Numbered from the stretch's first letter, positions 18,858-28,038 are shown. The stretch is 64,000 bases of DNA from Methanococcoides burtonii DSM 6242 (GCF_000013725.1 NC_007955.1:1953579-2017578); one strand, 5' to 3'. A program made the numbers and translations. The notes: generated from the sequence alone by a model not told the origin.

Positions 18858-19475
18858 TCATCCGTTGATCAGAATGCAATTCTCGCACTGTTTCTTTCCG
18901 CAGTAGCTCTTAGCATATTCTACTATCAATGCGTGATATTCTTTATATAGTGACACATCTTCAGGAAGATCTCTTTCAAACATCTCCTGAAGTTGTAGAT
19001 AATTACCTTCAATACCGATACATTTCATCATACGTGTTGTATAAGCATCTATCACGAACTTCGGTTTATTCGCAGCATAAAGGACAATGCTATCGGCAGT
19101 CTCATTTCCCACTCCCCTAAGTGAAAGCATGAGGTTGCGCAATTCTGTTGTCGGCATGGAAAGAACATCATCTATTCCTTCTCTGGCAAAGAAGCCTGCA
19201 ATATCTTTCAGACGCTTTGCTTTCTGTCGATAAAAACCGCAACATCTGATTATCTTTTCAATAAGTTCCAAGTCAGCTCTCGCAAGCTTTTCAGGTTCTA
19301 TCAGATCATATCTTTTCAGACCTTCTATGGCCTTTTCGACATTGGTCCATTTTGTCTGCTGTGTCAGTATTGCACCTATCACAACTTCAAAAGGAGTCTC
19401 TGCAGGCCACCATTGAAGATGTCCTATCTTTTCGAGGAGAACCTTATAGATATCATGGATACGTTCGTTTTTCAT
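18858..19475 (-). CDS. HhH-GPD DNA glycosylase (MagIII/endonuclease III-like)
   Basis: Base-excision repair glycosylase of 205 residues. The helix-hairpin-helix is LRGVGNETADSI, with the catalytic aspartate following in FVIDAYTTR. The N-terminal WWPAETPFEVVIGAILTQQT segment resembles 3-methyladenine glycosylase MagIII more than Nth. In Nth the residue at the HhH end is a catalytic lysine; here the position is Glu/Thr, consistent with a monofunctional enzyme. The C-terminal cysteines CGKKQCENC have spacing 4-2 and lack a fourth, so an intact [4Fe-4S] loop is doubtful. ATG 19475 was chosen because the upstream extension is not family-like. Confidence 0.83.
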   Translation of the reverse strand: MKNERIHDIYKVLLEKIGHLQWWPAETPFEVVIGAILTQQTKWTNVEKAIEGLKRYDLIEPEKLARADLELIEKIIRCCGFYRQKAKRLKDIAGFFAREGIDDVLSMPTTELRNLMLSLRGVGNETADSIVLYAANKPKFVIDAYTTRMMKCIGIEGNYLQLQEMFERDLPEDVSLYKEYHALIVEYAKSYCGKKQCENCILING

Positions 19476-19601
19476 CTCTTTAAAAAGATGTTCTTTTATT
19501 ATATAACTATTAAAGTTGCCTTTTGTGAAATAAATAAATGTAAAAAAAGTTGCATGCGGCACATAATCCATTATGTATGGTTATGATGCATGCAATGATG
19601 C

Positions 19602-20084
19602 TTATTTCCAGAAATCCTTCTCATAATCTTCTGAAATATCTTCAAGGTTCATCATCATATCGATCTTGTCTTTTTTGTTGGTCTCTTCTTTTGAAGCTAC
19701 GGCTTCGTTGACAATTTCTGCATTGGGGTCAGAAACATGTGATTCGATCACAGTAGTATCCTTTGATTCCATCACAACGGTTTCTTTTATCTCAGTAACA
19801 TGAGTGACCGTTTCTTTCTTTTCTGCAATAGTATCTTTTTCCGGAGTGGAGTGGTCTGGTGGGTGCCTGTCAGTCGCTGTTTCCGAAGTATATCCAAGAC
19901 GCTTTCGTGTTTCTTCAGCGTAGGTATCCCGCATAGTTCCTGACTGGTCGCTCTGTTTGTGAGCCCCCCTATATCCGATGGAACAGTTCTCCTCACCTGT
20001 GCGCCAATCTATATGGTAGAGATAGCATTGCTCTTTCTTACATCGGGGTTCGTTGTCCTGTGGACATATATCGGGTAACACCAT
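19602..20084 (-). CDS. Cys-rich N-terminus, low-complexity acidic protein
   Basis: A 160-residue protein, 28 bp after prs. The first 40 residues hold four to five cysteines (CPQDNEPRCKKEQC and later NCSIGYRG) that could bind a metal. The remaining 110 residues are charged, rich in Glu, Thr and Lys, with repeated TVxE-like steps, and probably disordered. The final DYEKDFWK is more ordered-looking. The family is not recognised; co-transcription with prs is likely from spacing. Confidence 0.6.
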   Translation of the reverse strand: MVLPDICPQDNEPRCKKEQCYLYHIDWRTGEENCSIGYRGAHKQSDQSGTMRDTYAEETRKRLGYTSETATDRHPPDHSTPEKDTIAEKKETVTHVTEIKETVVMESKDTTVIESHVSDPNAEIVNEAVASKEETNKKDKIDMMMNLEDISEDYEKDFWK

Positions 20085-20112
20085 GGTAGCCACTTCGGTA
20101 TGTTTGTAATTT

Positions 20113-20961
20113 TCAGAGGTTCTTCAGGAAATCGGCAATAAGGGGAGCAACACTAATATGACTATGTGCTTTTTCGAGTGTGTCCGATGCTATTATCTCA
20201 TGGACGCCTGCATTGTAAAGCCTTAATACCCCATTCTTGGTAAGTACAGGATGTACGCATGCAATGTAAACATCTTTAGCGCCCTGGCTACGAAGCAGCT
20301 TTATAGATTCTGCCATAGTGCCTCCCGTAGCGATCATGTCATCGATGAGAATGATCTCTTTCCCCGTGACATCGATGTTCTTCGTCTTGATGGTGACAGT
20401 GTCCCCGGAATGTCTGGTCTTCTCAAGGTAATCGTACTCGATCCCCACATCTGCTGCGGCACTTTCTGCAAGGGTGATAGCTCCTTTGTCAGGCGCGATG
20501 ATAAGGGGGTCTTCCAGACCCAGTGATCTGATATAATTCCCTATCAAATGGGATGCGTCAAGGTCAAAAGAATCCGCATTGAAGTGTTCGAGCACGCTCT
20601 TCTCATGAATATTGACCGTGATGACCCTGTCAGCATGGATGGTCCGTGCAATTGCACGTGCACTGATAGATTCTCCAGATCTGAACGCCTTATCCTGTCT
20701 TGCATAACCCATGTAAGGTATGACCACTGTGATCGTGGGCGCATCCTCGCAGGCATCGATAAGCTGTAACAGGGATACAAGGTCTGCGTCGGTGGGTGTG
20801 CTCTGTATAATGGTCACATCATCGACAATATCTTCGAGTATCCTTGTATAGACCTCTCCGTCAGGAAAACGGTTGAATTCGCAAAGGGTTGGTTCCATAT
20901 TTAGTTCTCTTGCCACACGTGACGCAAGTAACTGTGATGCAGGTCCTGCTATGATCTTCAA
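20113..20961 (-). CDS. prs: Ribose-phosphate pyrophosphokinase
   Basis: Makes PRPP from ribose 5-phosphate and ATP for purine, pyrimidine, histidine and other pathways. The 282-residue protein has the archaeal short form: FPDGE near the N-terminus, the YMGYARQDK ATP-binding loop, NIHEKS, and the PRPP-binding DDMIATGGTM. The start is TTG 20961, supported by GAGAGGT 6-8 nt upstream and by the family N-terminus KIIAGPAS; the ATG at 21006 would add 15 unrelated residues. Confidence 0.94.
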   Translation of the reverse strand: MKIIAGPASQLLASRVARELNMEPTLCEFNRFPDGEVYTRILEDIVDDVTIIQSTPTDADLVSLLQLIDACEDAPTITVVIPYMGYARQDKAFRSGESISARAIARTIHADRVITVNIHEKSVLEHFNADSFDLDASHLIGNYIRSLGLEDPLIIAPDKGAITLAESAAADVGIEYDYLEKTRHSGDTVTIKTKNIDVTGKEIILIDDMIATGGTMAESIKLLRSQGAKDVYIACVHPVLTKNGVLRLYNAGVHEIIASDTLEKAHSHISVAPLIADFLKNL

Positions 20962-21043
20962 ATGATGTACCTCTCTTGTTTCGTTTTGTAGTAATCGAAT
21001 TTTCAACCAGTAAACTTTCTTATTTGCACTGAACCATTAAAAG

Positions 21044-21523
21044 TCATTGGTTTGTAATTGTCTCTTTTACTTTTCTTATAACATGGATGTTCTCAATGGC
21101 AGTTGATGGGTAATTGCCTGTATTATCCTTTTCAGCAGATTTTACCATGTCCCATATCGTAAGAAGTGCAACCGATACTCCGGTAAGTGCTTCCATTTCA
21201 ACACCCGTTCTACCCACAGATTTTACTTCAACGTTAGCAGTAACATCACTTTTACCGATCTCAAATTCCACGTCCACAGAGGTGATAGGTATCTGGTGAC
21301 ACATCGGAATCAGGTCCGGCGTTCTCTTTACTGCAAGTATGGCAGCGGTCCTCGCTGTGGCAAGGACATTTCCCTTTTCCACATCTCCGCTGCGTATCTT
21401 CTCGACAGTTTCGTCGTGAAGTTTTATTTTTCCGGAAGCTGTCGCATACCTGACAACCGTGTCTTTGTTACTGATGTCGACCATGTAAGCACGGTCATCT
21501 TTAATGTGGCTGAATTCCTGCAT
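21044..21523 (-). CDS. moaC: Cyclic pyranopterin monophosphate synthase MoaC
   Basis: Second step of molybdopterin/tungstopterin synthesis, converting the MoaA product to cPMP. The 159-residue protein has the invariant MCHQIP, KSVGRTGVEMEALTG and DMVKS motifs, the last containing the active-site Asp and Lys. GGAGA lies 8 nt before ATG 21523. It follows nnrDE and a 59-residue gene in a minus-strand operon. The cofactor is needed by formylmethanofuran dehydrogenases. Confidence 0.96.
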   Translation of the reverse strand: MQEFSHIKDDRAYMVDISNKDTVVRYATASGKIKLHDETVEKIRSGDVEKGNVLATARTAAILAVKRTPDLIPMCHQIPITSVDVEFEIGKSDVTANVEVKSVGRTGVEMEALTGVSVALLTIWDMVKSAEKDNTGNYPSTAIENIHVIRKVKETITNQ

Positions 21524-21540
21524 TAACGTTTCTCCAATAT

Positions 21541-21720
21541 TTAATCGATACGCACGTGTTTCCTCTGGTCATAGTCAAGAATTGTATCCTGCATTTTTGA
21601 CATGAGTTCCCGTGCTTCAGGGATCGAGAGCTTGACTATTTCCTCGTCCTCTCCATGACTTACTACTACACGAACACGATTCCTTTCGATATCGACTGTT
21701 ATTTTTCTTTCTGTATCCAT
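21541..21720 (-). CDS. Small hypothetical protein between nnrDE and moaC
   Basis: A 59-residue soluble protein from ATG 21720; a GTG at 21729 is also in frame. It has two amphipathic strands (KITVDIERNRVRVVVS) followed by a helix (IPEARELMSKMQDTIL). Spacing is 14 bp after nnrDE and 17 bp before moaC, so it is inside that operon. The family is not recognised. Confidence 0.6.
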   Translation of the reverse strand: MDTERKITVDIERNRVRVVVSHGEDEEIVKLSIPEARELMSKMQDTILDYDQRKHVRID

Positions 21721-21734
21721 TATTCCCACTCATC

Positions 21735-23180
21735 TTATTTCATAACTTCTGTGATCATGTCAATAATATCTGTTGCAAGCAACCCGCTTCCCATTCTCTC
21801 AAAAGCAAGGTCTCCTGCAGCCCCATTGATGTAGGCTGCACCACATGCTGCATCCATCTTGCATGCAGTTGCAAAAAGAGCGCCTGCAATTCCTGCAAGC
21901 ACATCTCCAGTACCACCTACGGTCATTCCCGGATTACCATTCCGATTGATAGCAATTCTTTTCCCGTTGCTTATGTGGTCCTCTCTACCTTTAAGCAGGA
22001 TCGTTACATTGTTCCTTTTTGAGAACTCAAGGGTATCCTCTTTACCATTTCCGCCCAATGCATTATATTCTCCTGCGTGTGGCGTGATGATCATCTCAAT
22101 ACCTTTCGGTACGGGAAGGTCTATCCCATAAAGGGCATCTGCATCGGCAACCACTTTTGTACAAAGTGGAATTATCTTTGAAACTGTATCTTTTGTCTGC
22201 TCCGCCCTTCCAAGTCCCATCCCGATGACCACTACGTCATGGCTTTCTATGAGTTTCGTAATGGTGCCCATGTCCTCCTTACACAGTATGTTGGAAGAAA
22301 GTGCTTTCACAATGATGTTCGGTGAGAATGAAGCTATTATGTCTGCGACATTTGCCGGGGCTGCCACTGTCACGATATCTGCGCCTGCTCGCAATGCTGC
22401 CATGGCAGTGAGTGCCGGAGCTCCGGAGTAAGGCCCTCCTCCGATAATGAGTATTTTTCCATGTTGCCCTTTGTGGCTGTCCCCGTGTCTTGTTCGGAAT
22501 GCATTGATATCCCCCTCCCCAACGTATTTCTCAGCATCTTCACAAACCCCGATGTTGATCACCTTGACCTCGGAGGTGTATTCTTTGGCATGGCCTGATA
22601 CCAGTCCCTTTTTCATTCTGTGAAAAGTGAGAGTTACATCAGCACGGACCGACCTCTCAAATTCTCCTCCATCGGGATCGAATCCGGAAGGAACATCAAC
22701 AGCAATCACGGGGACATTTGAATCGTTGATAAGGTCTATTATCGTTGCTTCAGTTTCCTTTAATTTTCCGGTGATGCCTGTCCCCAGCAATGCGTCCACT
22801 ATTATGTCTGCATTGTCGAGCCATCCCATTTCTTTAAGTTTTTGGGGGTCTGTTATTTCAATGAGGGCATTAATTCTGCAATGCTCCAGGAGACCATAAT
22901 TATTGATTGCATCCTCACTCCTTATTTGTGAAGCTGATCCAATGAGGGCAATATTGATCGTAATTGCAGGATCATATGCCAGATGTCTGGCAGCAACGAA
23001 AGCATCTCCTCCGTTGTTTCCTCGCCCTGCAACGATGAGTACATTTCCTTTTTGAACACGTTCTCTCACTTCATGGGCAATGGCAGCTCCGGCATTTTCC
23101 ATAAGCTGAAGCCCTTTAAGTCCCAAGTGCTCACAATTCTCATCGATTGCCTTCATCCTTGAAGATTTGATACCCTTCAT
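21735..23180 (-). CDS. nnr: Bifunctional NAD(P)HX epimerase/dehydratase
   Basis: Repairs hydrated NADH and NADPH. Residues 1-215 are the YjeF_N epimerase, with NNGGDAF and DALLGTG; residues 235-481 are the ribokinase-like dehydratase, with GGGPYSGAP, TPHAGEY and the catalytic NPGMTVGGTGDVLAG. The 481-residue length fits the fused bacterial/archaeal form. AGAGG precedes the ATG closely. It starts the minus-strand unit that also includes moaC, and is divergent from the RCK-DHH gene. Confidence 0.95.
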   Translation of the reverse strand: MKGIKSSRMKAIDENCEHLGLKGLQLMENAGAAIAHEVRERVQKGNVLIVAGRGNNGGDAFVAARHLAYDPAITINIALIGSASQIRSEDAINNYGLLEHCRINALIEITDPQKLKEMGWLDNADIIVDALLGTGITGKLKETEATIIDLINDSNVPVIAVDVPSGFDPDGGEFERSVRADVTLTFHRMKKGLVSGHAKEYTSEVKVINIGVCEDAEKYVGEGDINAFRTRHGDSHKGQHGKILIIGGGPYSGAPALTAMAALRAGADIVTVAAPANVADIIASFSPNIIVKALSSNILCKEDMGTITKLIESHDVVVIGMGLGRAEQTKDTVSKIIPLCTKVVADADALYGIDLPVPKGIEMIITPHAGEYNALGGNGKEDTLEFSKRNNVTILLKGREDHISNGKRIAINRNGNPGMTVGGTGDVLAGIAGALFATACKMDAACGAAYINGAAGDLAFERMGSGLLATDIIDMITEVMK

Positions 23181-23314
23181 ATTCCTCTAATATTCTCTTG
23201 TTTTGCATCATATTTAGTTCTATCAATTTGGAAATGAGGCTCTGGTATGCTTTCATTTTTGATGAACGTGTTCATGTATATATATGTTTTCCGAAAGACG
23301 CTTAATAGCGAACA

Positions 23315-24811
23315 ATGAATTATAGCTTACGAGGAGGTATCAATATACCCACTTTGAAAGAAATAGATGTCCCGGACAAGAAGTGGCAAAATCCCACTTA
23401 TCTGATCTTGGGAAGTGGCAGTATCGGTTTTGCTGTCGCAAAGGAGCTCCGTGAGCTCGATAAAGACCTTATAATCGTTGATAAGGATTCGCAAAAAGTT
23501 GAAACGTTACGCGAAGACGCGTATCAGGCTATTGCAGGGGATATCTCTGACCCTGAGGTATATAAACAGTTGAACCTCAAAGAGCTTACAGGGGTTCTAG
23601 TTCTTAGTTCTGACAATGAGGCCAACAAAAAGGCACTTGAGATAATATCCACTTTGGGGATAAATGATGCTTATTGTGTCGCAAGGGCATCTGATGCCAT
23701 CAACCTACAGGAAATGGAAGCTCTCGGTGCAGACCTTGTGTTAATGCCATCCCGTTTGGTTGCAAAATCACTAGTAAGGTCACTTGGACGTGCAGAAGTG
23801 GTTCATCGTGGTAACAAGCTGTCACAATGGTTCAAGGATATGTCTGGCAAAGCACTTGCCATCGTAGTTCACGACAATCCCGACCCGGATGCTATTTCCA
23901 GTGCACTTGCGCTACAAAAGATCGCGGAATCATTTGATGTTAGGTCCTCTATATTGTACCACGGTGAGATCGGTCATCAGGAGAACAAGGCATTCGTGAA
24001 TCTGCTGGGTATCGACCTTAACAGGATGGAAGAGCATAGTCTTTCTGATTTTACTGATATAGCAATGGTGGATTGTGCAGTTCCGGGAGCCAATAATATG
24101 CTGTCCCCGGGGATGCATCTTGGTATTGTTCTGGATCATCATCCACTGGGAGATTCAGAGATAGATGCTGATTTTGTGGATATTCGTCCTAATGTGGGAG
24201 CATCTGCAACGATCCTTACCAAATACCTGCAGGAATTGAACATCGAGATCGATAAGGTTCTTGCAACTGCTTTGCTTTACGGGATAAGGACGGATACATT
24301 GGATTTCAAGAGGAATACCGATTCTGCAGATCTTTCTGCAGCTGCTTACCTTTACCCATTGGCAGACCATGAGATACTTGACCAGCTCGAACGTCCTTCA
24401 ATGTCTATCGAGACGCTTGATATTTTGGGAGAGGCTATTCTTAACAGGCAGGTCATTGGTAGTTATCTGTTGACGAACGTTGGTGTCATAAGGGACCGCG
24501 ATGCCCTTCCGCAGGCAGCGGATTATTTGTTAAGCCTTGAAGGCATCTCTACGTCTATCGTTTTCGGTGTGTCCGATGACCGTATCTTCATCTCAGGTCG
24601 AAGCAATGACATCAGGATAAATCTCGGGGAGGTCCTTAGACGGGCCTTTGGAGAAAAGGCGGCAGGAGGTCACTCCAATGCAGCAGGGGCACAGATCCCG
24701 CTTGGTGTGTTCAGTGATATAAAGGATAGGCAGACACTTCTCAGACTTGTCAATGAGGCAGTTGTTAAGAAATTCCTTAACGCGGTCGGGGTTGATAGGG
24801 ATACGGAATGA
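23315..24811 (+). CDS. RCK-N / DHH-DHHA1 phosphoesterase fusion
   Basis: A 498-residue protein. Residues about 28-145 form a Rossmann TrkA/RCK-N domain with GSGSIG (33-38) and VDKD, a nucleotide-binding module typical of K+ channel regulators. Residues 180-480 are a DHH phosphoesterase: NPDPDAIS, VDCA, DHHP and the DHHA1 signature GGHSNAAGA. DHH proteins of this type cleave small nucleotides such as pApA, c-di-AMP or nanoRNA, so a link between nucleotide signalling and ion homeostasis is possible. The true start is uncertain: a strong GAGGAGGT lies inside the frame at 23331-23338, downstream of ATG 23315. Confidence 0.88.
   Translation: MNYSLRGGINIPTLKEIDVPDKKWQNPTYLILGSGSIGFAVAKELRELDKDLIIVDKDSQKVETLREDAYQAIAGDISDPEVYKQLNLKELTGVLVLSSDNEANKKALEIISTLGINDAYCVARASDAINLQEMEALGADLVLMPSRLVAKSLVRSLGRAEVVHRGNKLSQWFKDMSGKALAIVVHDNPDPDAISSALALQKIAESFDVRSSILYHGEIGHQENKAFVNLLGIDLNRMEEHSLSDFTDIAMVDCAVPGANNMLSPGMHLGIVLDHHPLGDSEIDADFVDIRPNVGASATILTKYLQELNIEIDKVLATALLYGIRTDTLDFKRNTDSADLSAAAYLYPLADHEILDQLERPSMSIETLDILGEAILNRQVIGSYLLTNVGVIRDRDALPQAADYLLSLEGISTSIVFGVSDDRIFISGRSNDIRINLGEVLRRAFGEKAAGGHSNAAGAQIPLGVFSDIKDRQTLLRLVNEAVVKKFLNAVGVDRDTE
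23331..23338 (+). promoter_or_regulatory. Strong ribosome binding site inside the RCK-DHH 5' end
   Basis: GAGGAGGT is a near-perfect Shine-Dalgarno sequence located 8 codons into the frame opened by ATG 23315. The in-frame codons downstream are ATA at 23345 (6-nt spacing) and TTG at 23354 (15-nt spacing); no ATG is close. It either shows that translation begins at a non-ATG codon or is coincidental coding sequence (Arg-Gly-Gly). Confidence 0.45.
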
Positions 24812-24835
24812 GCTTGAATAATTTGTAGGCTGATC

Positions 24836-25546
24836 ATGTTCTCGGATTATAGGCAGCGTCTTGTCAATGAACTCAAAGAAGAGCTTGAAGCTGCCGAAAA
24901 TATTTCTTGTGAATATCTGGCATCACAGATACGTAGTATCGGTTTTACCTGTTCCATGTGTGGTAAATGCTGTAGGCGTTCCTGTGGGGACAATCGTGTT
25001 TTTTTGACATCTTCTGATATACGTTCATTGCAGGAATGCTCTCTTGACGATGCGGTCTTCCCAATGTTGCCTGATATTCAGGATGTTCCTTTTGAAGATG
25101 CTTTGCATGAGTATGCCCAGGAGTTAGAAGTGGACTCTCAGGGCCGATATCATACGTTTGGATGGATGCTGAAAAGGAAGGTGAATGGCAATTGTTCTTT
25201 TATTGGTGAGGATGGTAGCAATAGGTGTGGCATCTATGATCGCAGACCTATGCTTTGTGGGACCTATCCTTTCTATATCAAGTGTGGCAAGTTGCTGACC
25301 TCTGAATGTGAAGGTCTGGGAAAGCCTATTTCCGATGAGGATGCTGTTTTGCTCGCAGAGGGCCTGCTGGGCAGGTATGTTACTGAGCTGAAAGATACTG
25401 CTCTCCTTTATGAGAAATTCGAGGCAAATGAAGGCTCTTCTCCTAATATGAATTCCTCTAAGAGCTCTTTCGATGTCGATGAAGTTCTTTTTGTTGTGCA
25501 TGATCATAATGGCAATTCGGAGTTTGTAATTAAATTACATAAGTGA
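24836..25546 (+). CDS. YkgJ-family cysteine cluster protein
   Basis: A 236-residue protein of the YkgJ/UPF0153 (CxxCxxCC) family, thought to bind zinc or an iron-sulfur cluster. The signature is split as expected: [14 protein letters not shown] near residues 37-50, then [16 protein letters not shown] and a later CxxxxxxSEC. Family function is poorly known; some members sit near flagellar or methyltransferase genes. It begins 24 bp after the RCK-DHH gene and ends 53 bp before the aconitase-family gene, so it may be transcribed with the former. Confidence 0.85.
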   Translation: MFSDYRQRLVNELKEELEAAENISCEYLASQIRSIGFTCSMCGKCCRRSCGDNRVFLTSSDIRSLQECSLDDAVFPMLPDIQDVPFEDALHEYAQELEVDSQGRYHTFGWMLKRKVNGNCSFIGEDGSNRCGIYDRRPMLCGTYPFYIKCGKLLTSECEGLGKPISDEDAVLLAEGLLGRYVTELKDTALLYEKFEANEGSSPNMNSSKSSFDVDEVLFVVHDHNGNSEFVIKLHK

Positions 25547-25599
25547 AGCTGTTAATCGATTGTTTTATTTATAAGGTCCTCATAAATGCAGTGATTACC

Positions 25600-26886
25600 A
25601 TGTTCAATACTAATGATCATCCAATGACGATCTCTGAGAAGATCTTTTCAAAAGCTTCAGGAAAAACGGTTAAAGCCGGGGATTTCGTACTTGCGAACAT
25701 CGACCGTGCAATGACTCACGATATCACTGGTCCCCTCGCAGTAGATGGTTTTTATGACATCATGCGTGACAAGGAAGAGAAAAAGGTATGGGACCCAAGC
25801 AAGATCGTGATAGTCTTTGACCATCAGGTTCCTGCTGATTCTCTCAATGCTTCTGCAAACCATATCATGCTCAGGAAGTTTGCAAAGGAACAGGGAATTC
25901 TTAACTATGATGTCTATGAGGGCGTATGCCATCAGGTCATGCCTGAAATGGGTCATGTAAGACCTGGTGACCTTATTGTGGGGTCTGATTCCCATACTTG
26001 TGCATACGGGTCTCTTGGTGCCTTCTCTACCGGTGTCGGTTCTACTGATATGTCTGCAGTGTTTGCATCAGGTAAGCTCTGGTTCAGGGTACCTGAGACC
26101 ATCAGGTTCGAAGCCAATGGAAAGCTTCCAAAACACGTCTATTCAAAGGACCTTATACTGCACATGATAGGTGACGTCGGTGCAGAAGGTGCAAGATATA
26201 TGGCTGCTGAGTATGCGGGTTCTGCCATTGAGGGCCTTACGATATCCGAGCGTATGACCATTTCCAATATGGCAATTGAAATGGGCGGTAAGGCAGGTAT
26301 CATTGAAGCTGACAAGACCACAGAGGCATATCTTAAGGAGCGTATTCCTGACTATGAGTTCGATCCATACTGGAAGTCCGATGAGGATGCCGAATATGCT
26401 GAGTTCCATGATTATAATGTTTCTGACCTTGAGCCACAGGTGGCATGTCCTCACAACGTTGACAATGTAAAACCGGTCTCTGAAGTGGAAGGTACTAAGG
26501 TCGACCAGGTATTCGTGGGTTCATGCACCAACGGTCGCTTTGAGGACATCAAGATCGTGGCTGAGATGATGGGTGACGAGCCTGTTGCAAAGGATGTACG
26601 TCTTTTGATCATCCCTGCATCAAGGACCGAGTACATGAAAGTGCTTCGTGCAGGATATGTGGAGCAGTTCATGGAAGCCGGTGCAATTGTGGAAGCACCA
26701 TGCTGTGGCCCATGTATGGGTGGTTCTTTTGGTCTGCTTGGTGACGGTGAAGTGGGACTTGCAACCTCCAACCGTAACTTCAAAGGAAGGGAAGGCAGCC
26801 CTGATTCATTCGTATATCTTAGTTCACCTGCAACAGCTGCAGCATCTGCACTGACCGGTGTGATAACTGACCCCAGAAAGATCTGA
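25600..26886 (+). CDS. Aconitase-family dehydratase large subunit (LeuC/HacA type)
   Basis: Large subunit of 3-isopropylmalate or homoaconitate dehydratase, 428 residues. The three [4Fe-4S] cysteines appear in GSCTNGR and CCGPCMG, and the catalytic segments IVGSDSHTC and TGVGSTD are intact. Methanogens use paralogues for leucine synthesis and for coenzyme B (2-oxosuberate) synthesis; the large subunit alone does not discriminate, and no small subunit is adjacent. The start is ATG 25600: a TATA-like TTTATAAGG about 27 nt upstream suggests a leaderless mRNA. ATG 25624 (MTISEKIF) is an alternative. Confidence 0.9.
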   Translation: MFNTNDHPMTISEKIFSKASGKTVKAGDFVLANIDRAMTHDITGPLAVDGFYDIMRDKEEKKVWDPSKIVIVFDHQVPADSLNASANHIMLRKFAKEQGILNYDVYEGVCHQVMPEMGHVRPGDLIVGSDSHTCAYGSLGAFSTGVGSTDMSAVFASGKLWFRVPETIRFEANGKLPKHVYSKDLILHMIGDVGAEGARYMAAEYAGSAIEGLTISERMTISNMAIEMGGKAGIIEADKTTEAYLKERIPDYEFDPYWKSDEDAEYAEFHDYNVSDLEPQVACPHNVDNVKPVSEVEGTKVDQVFVGSCTNGRFEDIKIVAEMMGDEPVAKDVRLLIIPASRTEYMKVLRAGYVEQFMEAGAIVEAPCCGPCMGGSFGLLGDGEVGLATSNRNFKGREGSPDSFVYLSSPATAAASALTGVITDPRKI

Positions 26887-26907
26887 GATATCTCTCAGTT
26901 CTTTTTT
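26883..26907 (+). terminator. Hairpin and poly-T terminator
   Basis: A 6-bp stem CTGAGA/TCTCAG with a 4-nt loop overlaps the end of the aconitase-family gene and is followed by TTCTTTTTT. Confidence 0.6.
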
Positions 26908-26954
26908 AGAAGTTGACCAAAAAAGATATATTAGAATATTGATTATTGGAGGTC

Positions 26955-27014
26955 GACGTTGGTATAAACCAACAACAATTCCGTCATATTGTGTTCGGAT
27001 TACACACCAACGTC
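26955..27014. repeat. Long-range inverted repeat with a competing short hairpin
   Basis: GACGTTGGT at 26955-26963 is perfectly complementary to ACCAACGTC at 27006-27014. The same left arm (GTTGGT, 26958-26963) can instead pair with ACCAAC at 26968-26973, giving two mutually exclusive structures. The segment lies between two convergent genes and encodes no protein. It might be a small RNA, an attenuator-like element or chance. Confidence 0.35.
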
Positions 27015-27060
27015 AATACACCTTATTTTATTTCTTCATTATTTTAGTGAGCTGTTCCTT

Positions 27061-27465
27061 TTATTTCCGGAACAGTTCTTTTATAATGTCACTGGAGCTG
27101 ATGATGCCTATTGGTCTGTAGGAGGCTCCAACAGACTCTTCTGACATGACTATCAGGCGGTGTACTCTTTTATCGGCCATCATGTCAGCAACATCGTGAA
27201 CAGTTGCATTTGGACTGACGGTTTCAACCGAATCTGACATCAGGTCTTCCACAGATGATAGTTCCCAGTTCTTATCCTTCATCCGGCCTAAGATATCAAT
27301 ATCAGATATGACCCCAAAGATCTCACCGCCGTCCTCTATGGCCACAACTGTGGATACGTTCTGGTCAGCCATCACTTTTGCTATCTCCACCGCATTCGAC
27401 TCAAAAGGTACCGTCACTACTCCCCTTGTCATTACGTCCTTAACCTGCATACTTTCTGCTATCAA
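27061..27465 (-). CDS. Tandem CBS-domain protein
   Basis: Two CBS domains in 134 residues: domain 1 from MQVKDVMTRGVVTV through GVISDIDIL, domain 2 from VEDLMSDSVETVSP through GIISSSDII. Stand-alone CBS pairs bind adenosine nucleotides and act as energy or ligand sensors; the partner is unknown. The start is taken as TTG 27465 because AGGGAGG lies 8 nt upstream; ATG 27507 would place that site inside the gene, and ATG 27450 is also possible. Transcription converges with the aconitase-family gene. Confidence 0.85.
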   Translation of the reverse strand: MIAESMQVKDVMTRGVVTVPFESNAVEIAKVMADQNVSTVVAIEDGGEIFGVISDIDILGRMKDKNWELSSVEDLMSDSVETVSPNATVHDVADMMADKRVHRLIVMSEESVGASYRPIGIISSSDIIKELFRK

Positions 27466-27731
27466 GATATCTTCCTCCCTTATCTCTAAAAATGATCTGT
27501 CTGCCAAACGGATAGCCTCAAAAACGCTACATCATTTATTTAGAGAGTTTAGCTATAAATAAACATCGGGTAGTTGTGCGATGTATGCAATGGTCGATTT
27601 GTTTAATTTTTTTATGGGGGTAGATGATGTATAAAAATGCCATTGAAATCCTTTTTAAAGATGTAATCCTATTTACTAAATAGACTGGATCCTATGATCC
27701 TTAATATTATGTTCAATATAGGAGTTTTCCA

Positions 27732-28031
27732 ATGACTGATGCAGATATGTCTGTTCTGAACGAAGTATTCGATGTGATAATGGACCGCAAGAACAATCCT
27801 GTGGAGGGTTCTTATGTTTGTTCTCTCCTTGATCACCGGAAAGGTATAAACAAAATACTCGAAAAAGTGGGCGAAGAGACTGCTGAAACGATCCTTGCGG
27901 TAAAAGATAATGACCGGGCTGAGATTATCTATGAGACCTCTGATCTGTTATTCCATCTGCTGGTAATGCTTGCAGCTACTGACATAACTCTGGATGACAT
28001 TGCTGAAGAAATGAAAAAAAGAAGGCATTAA
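27732..28031 (+). CDS. hisE: Phosphoribosyl-ATP pyrophosphatase
   Basis: Second step of histidine synthesis, hydrolysing PR-ATP to PR-AMP. The 99-residue all-alpha protein has the HisE/MazG signature [12 protein letters not shown], with its acidic metal ligands, and then [18 protein letters not shown] 27747 is a second possible start. The gene stands alone, convergent with a CBS regulator 7 bp away. Confidence 0.94.
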   Translation: MTDADMSVLNEVFDVIMDRKNNPVEGSYVCSLLDHRKGINKILEKVGEETAETILAVKDNDRAEIIYETSDLLFHLLVMLAATDITLDDIAEEMKKRRH

Positions 28032-28038
28032 GGTCATA

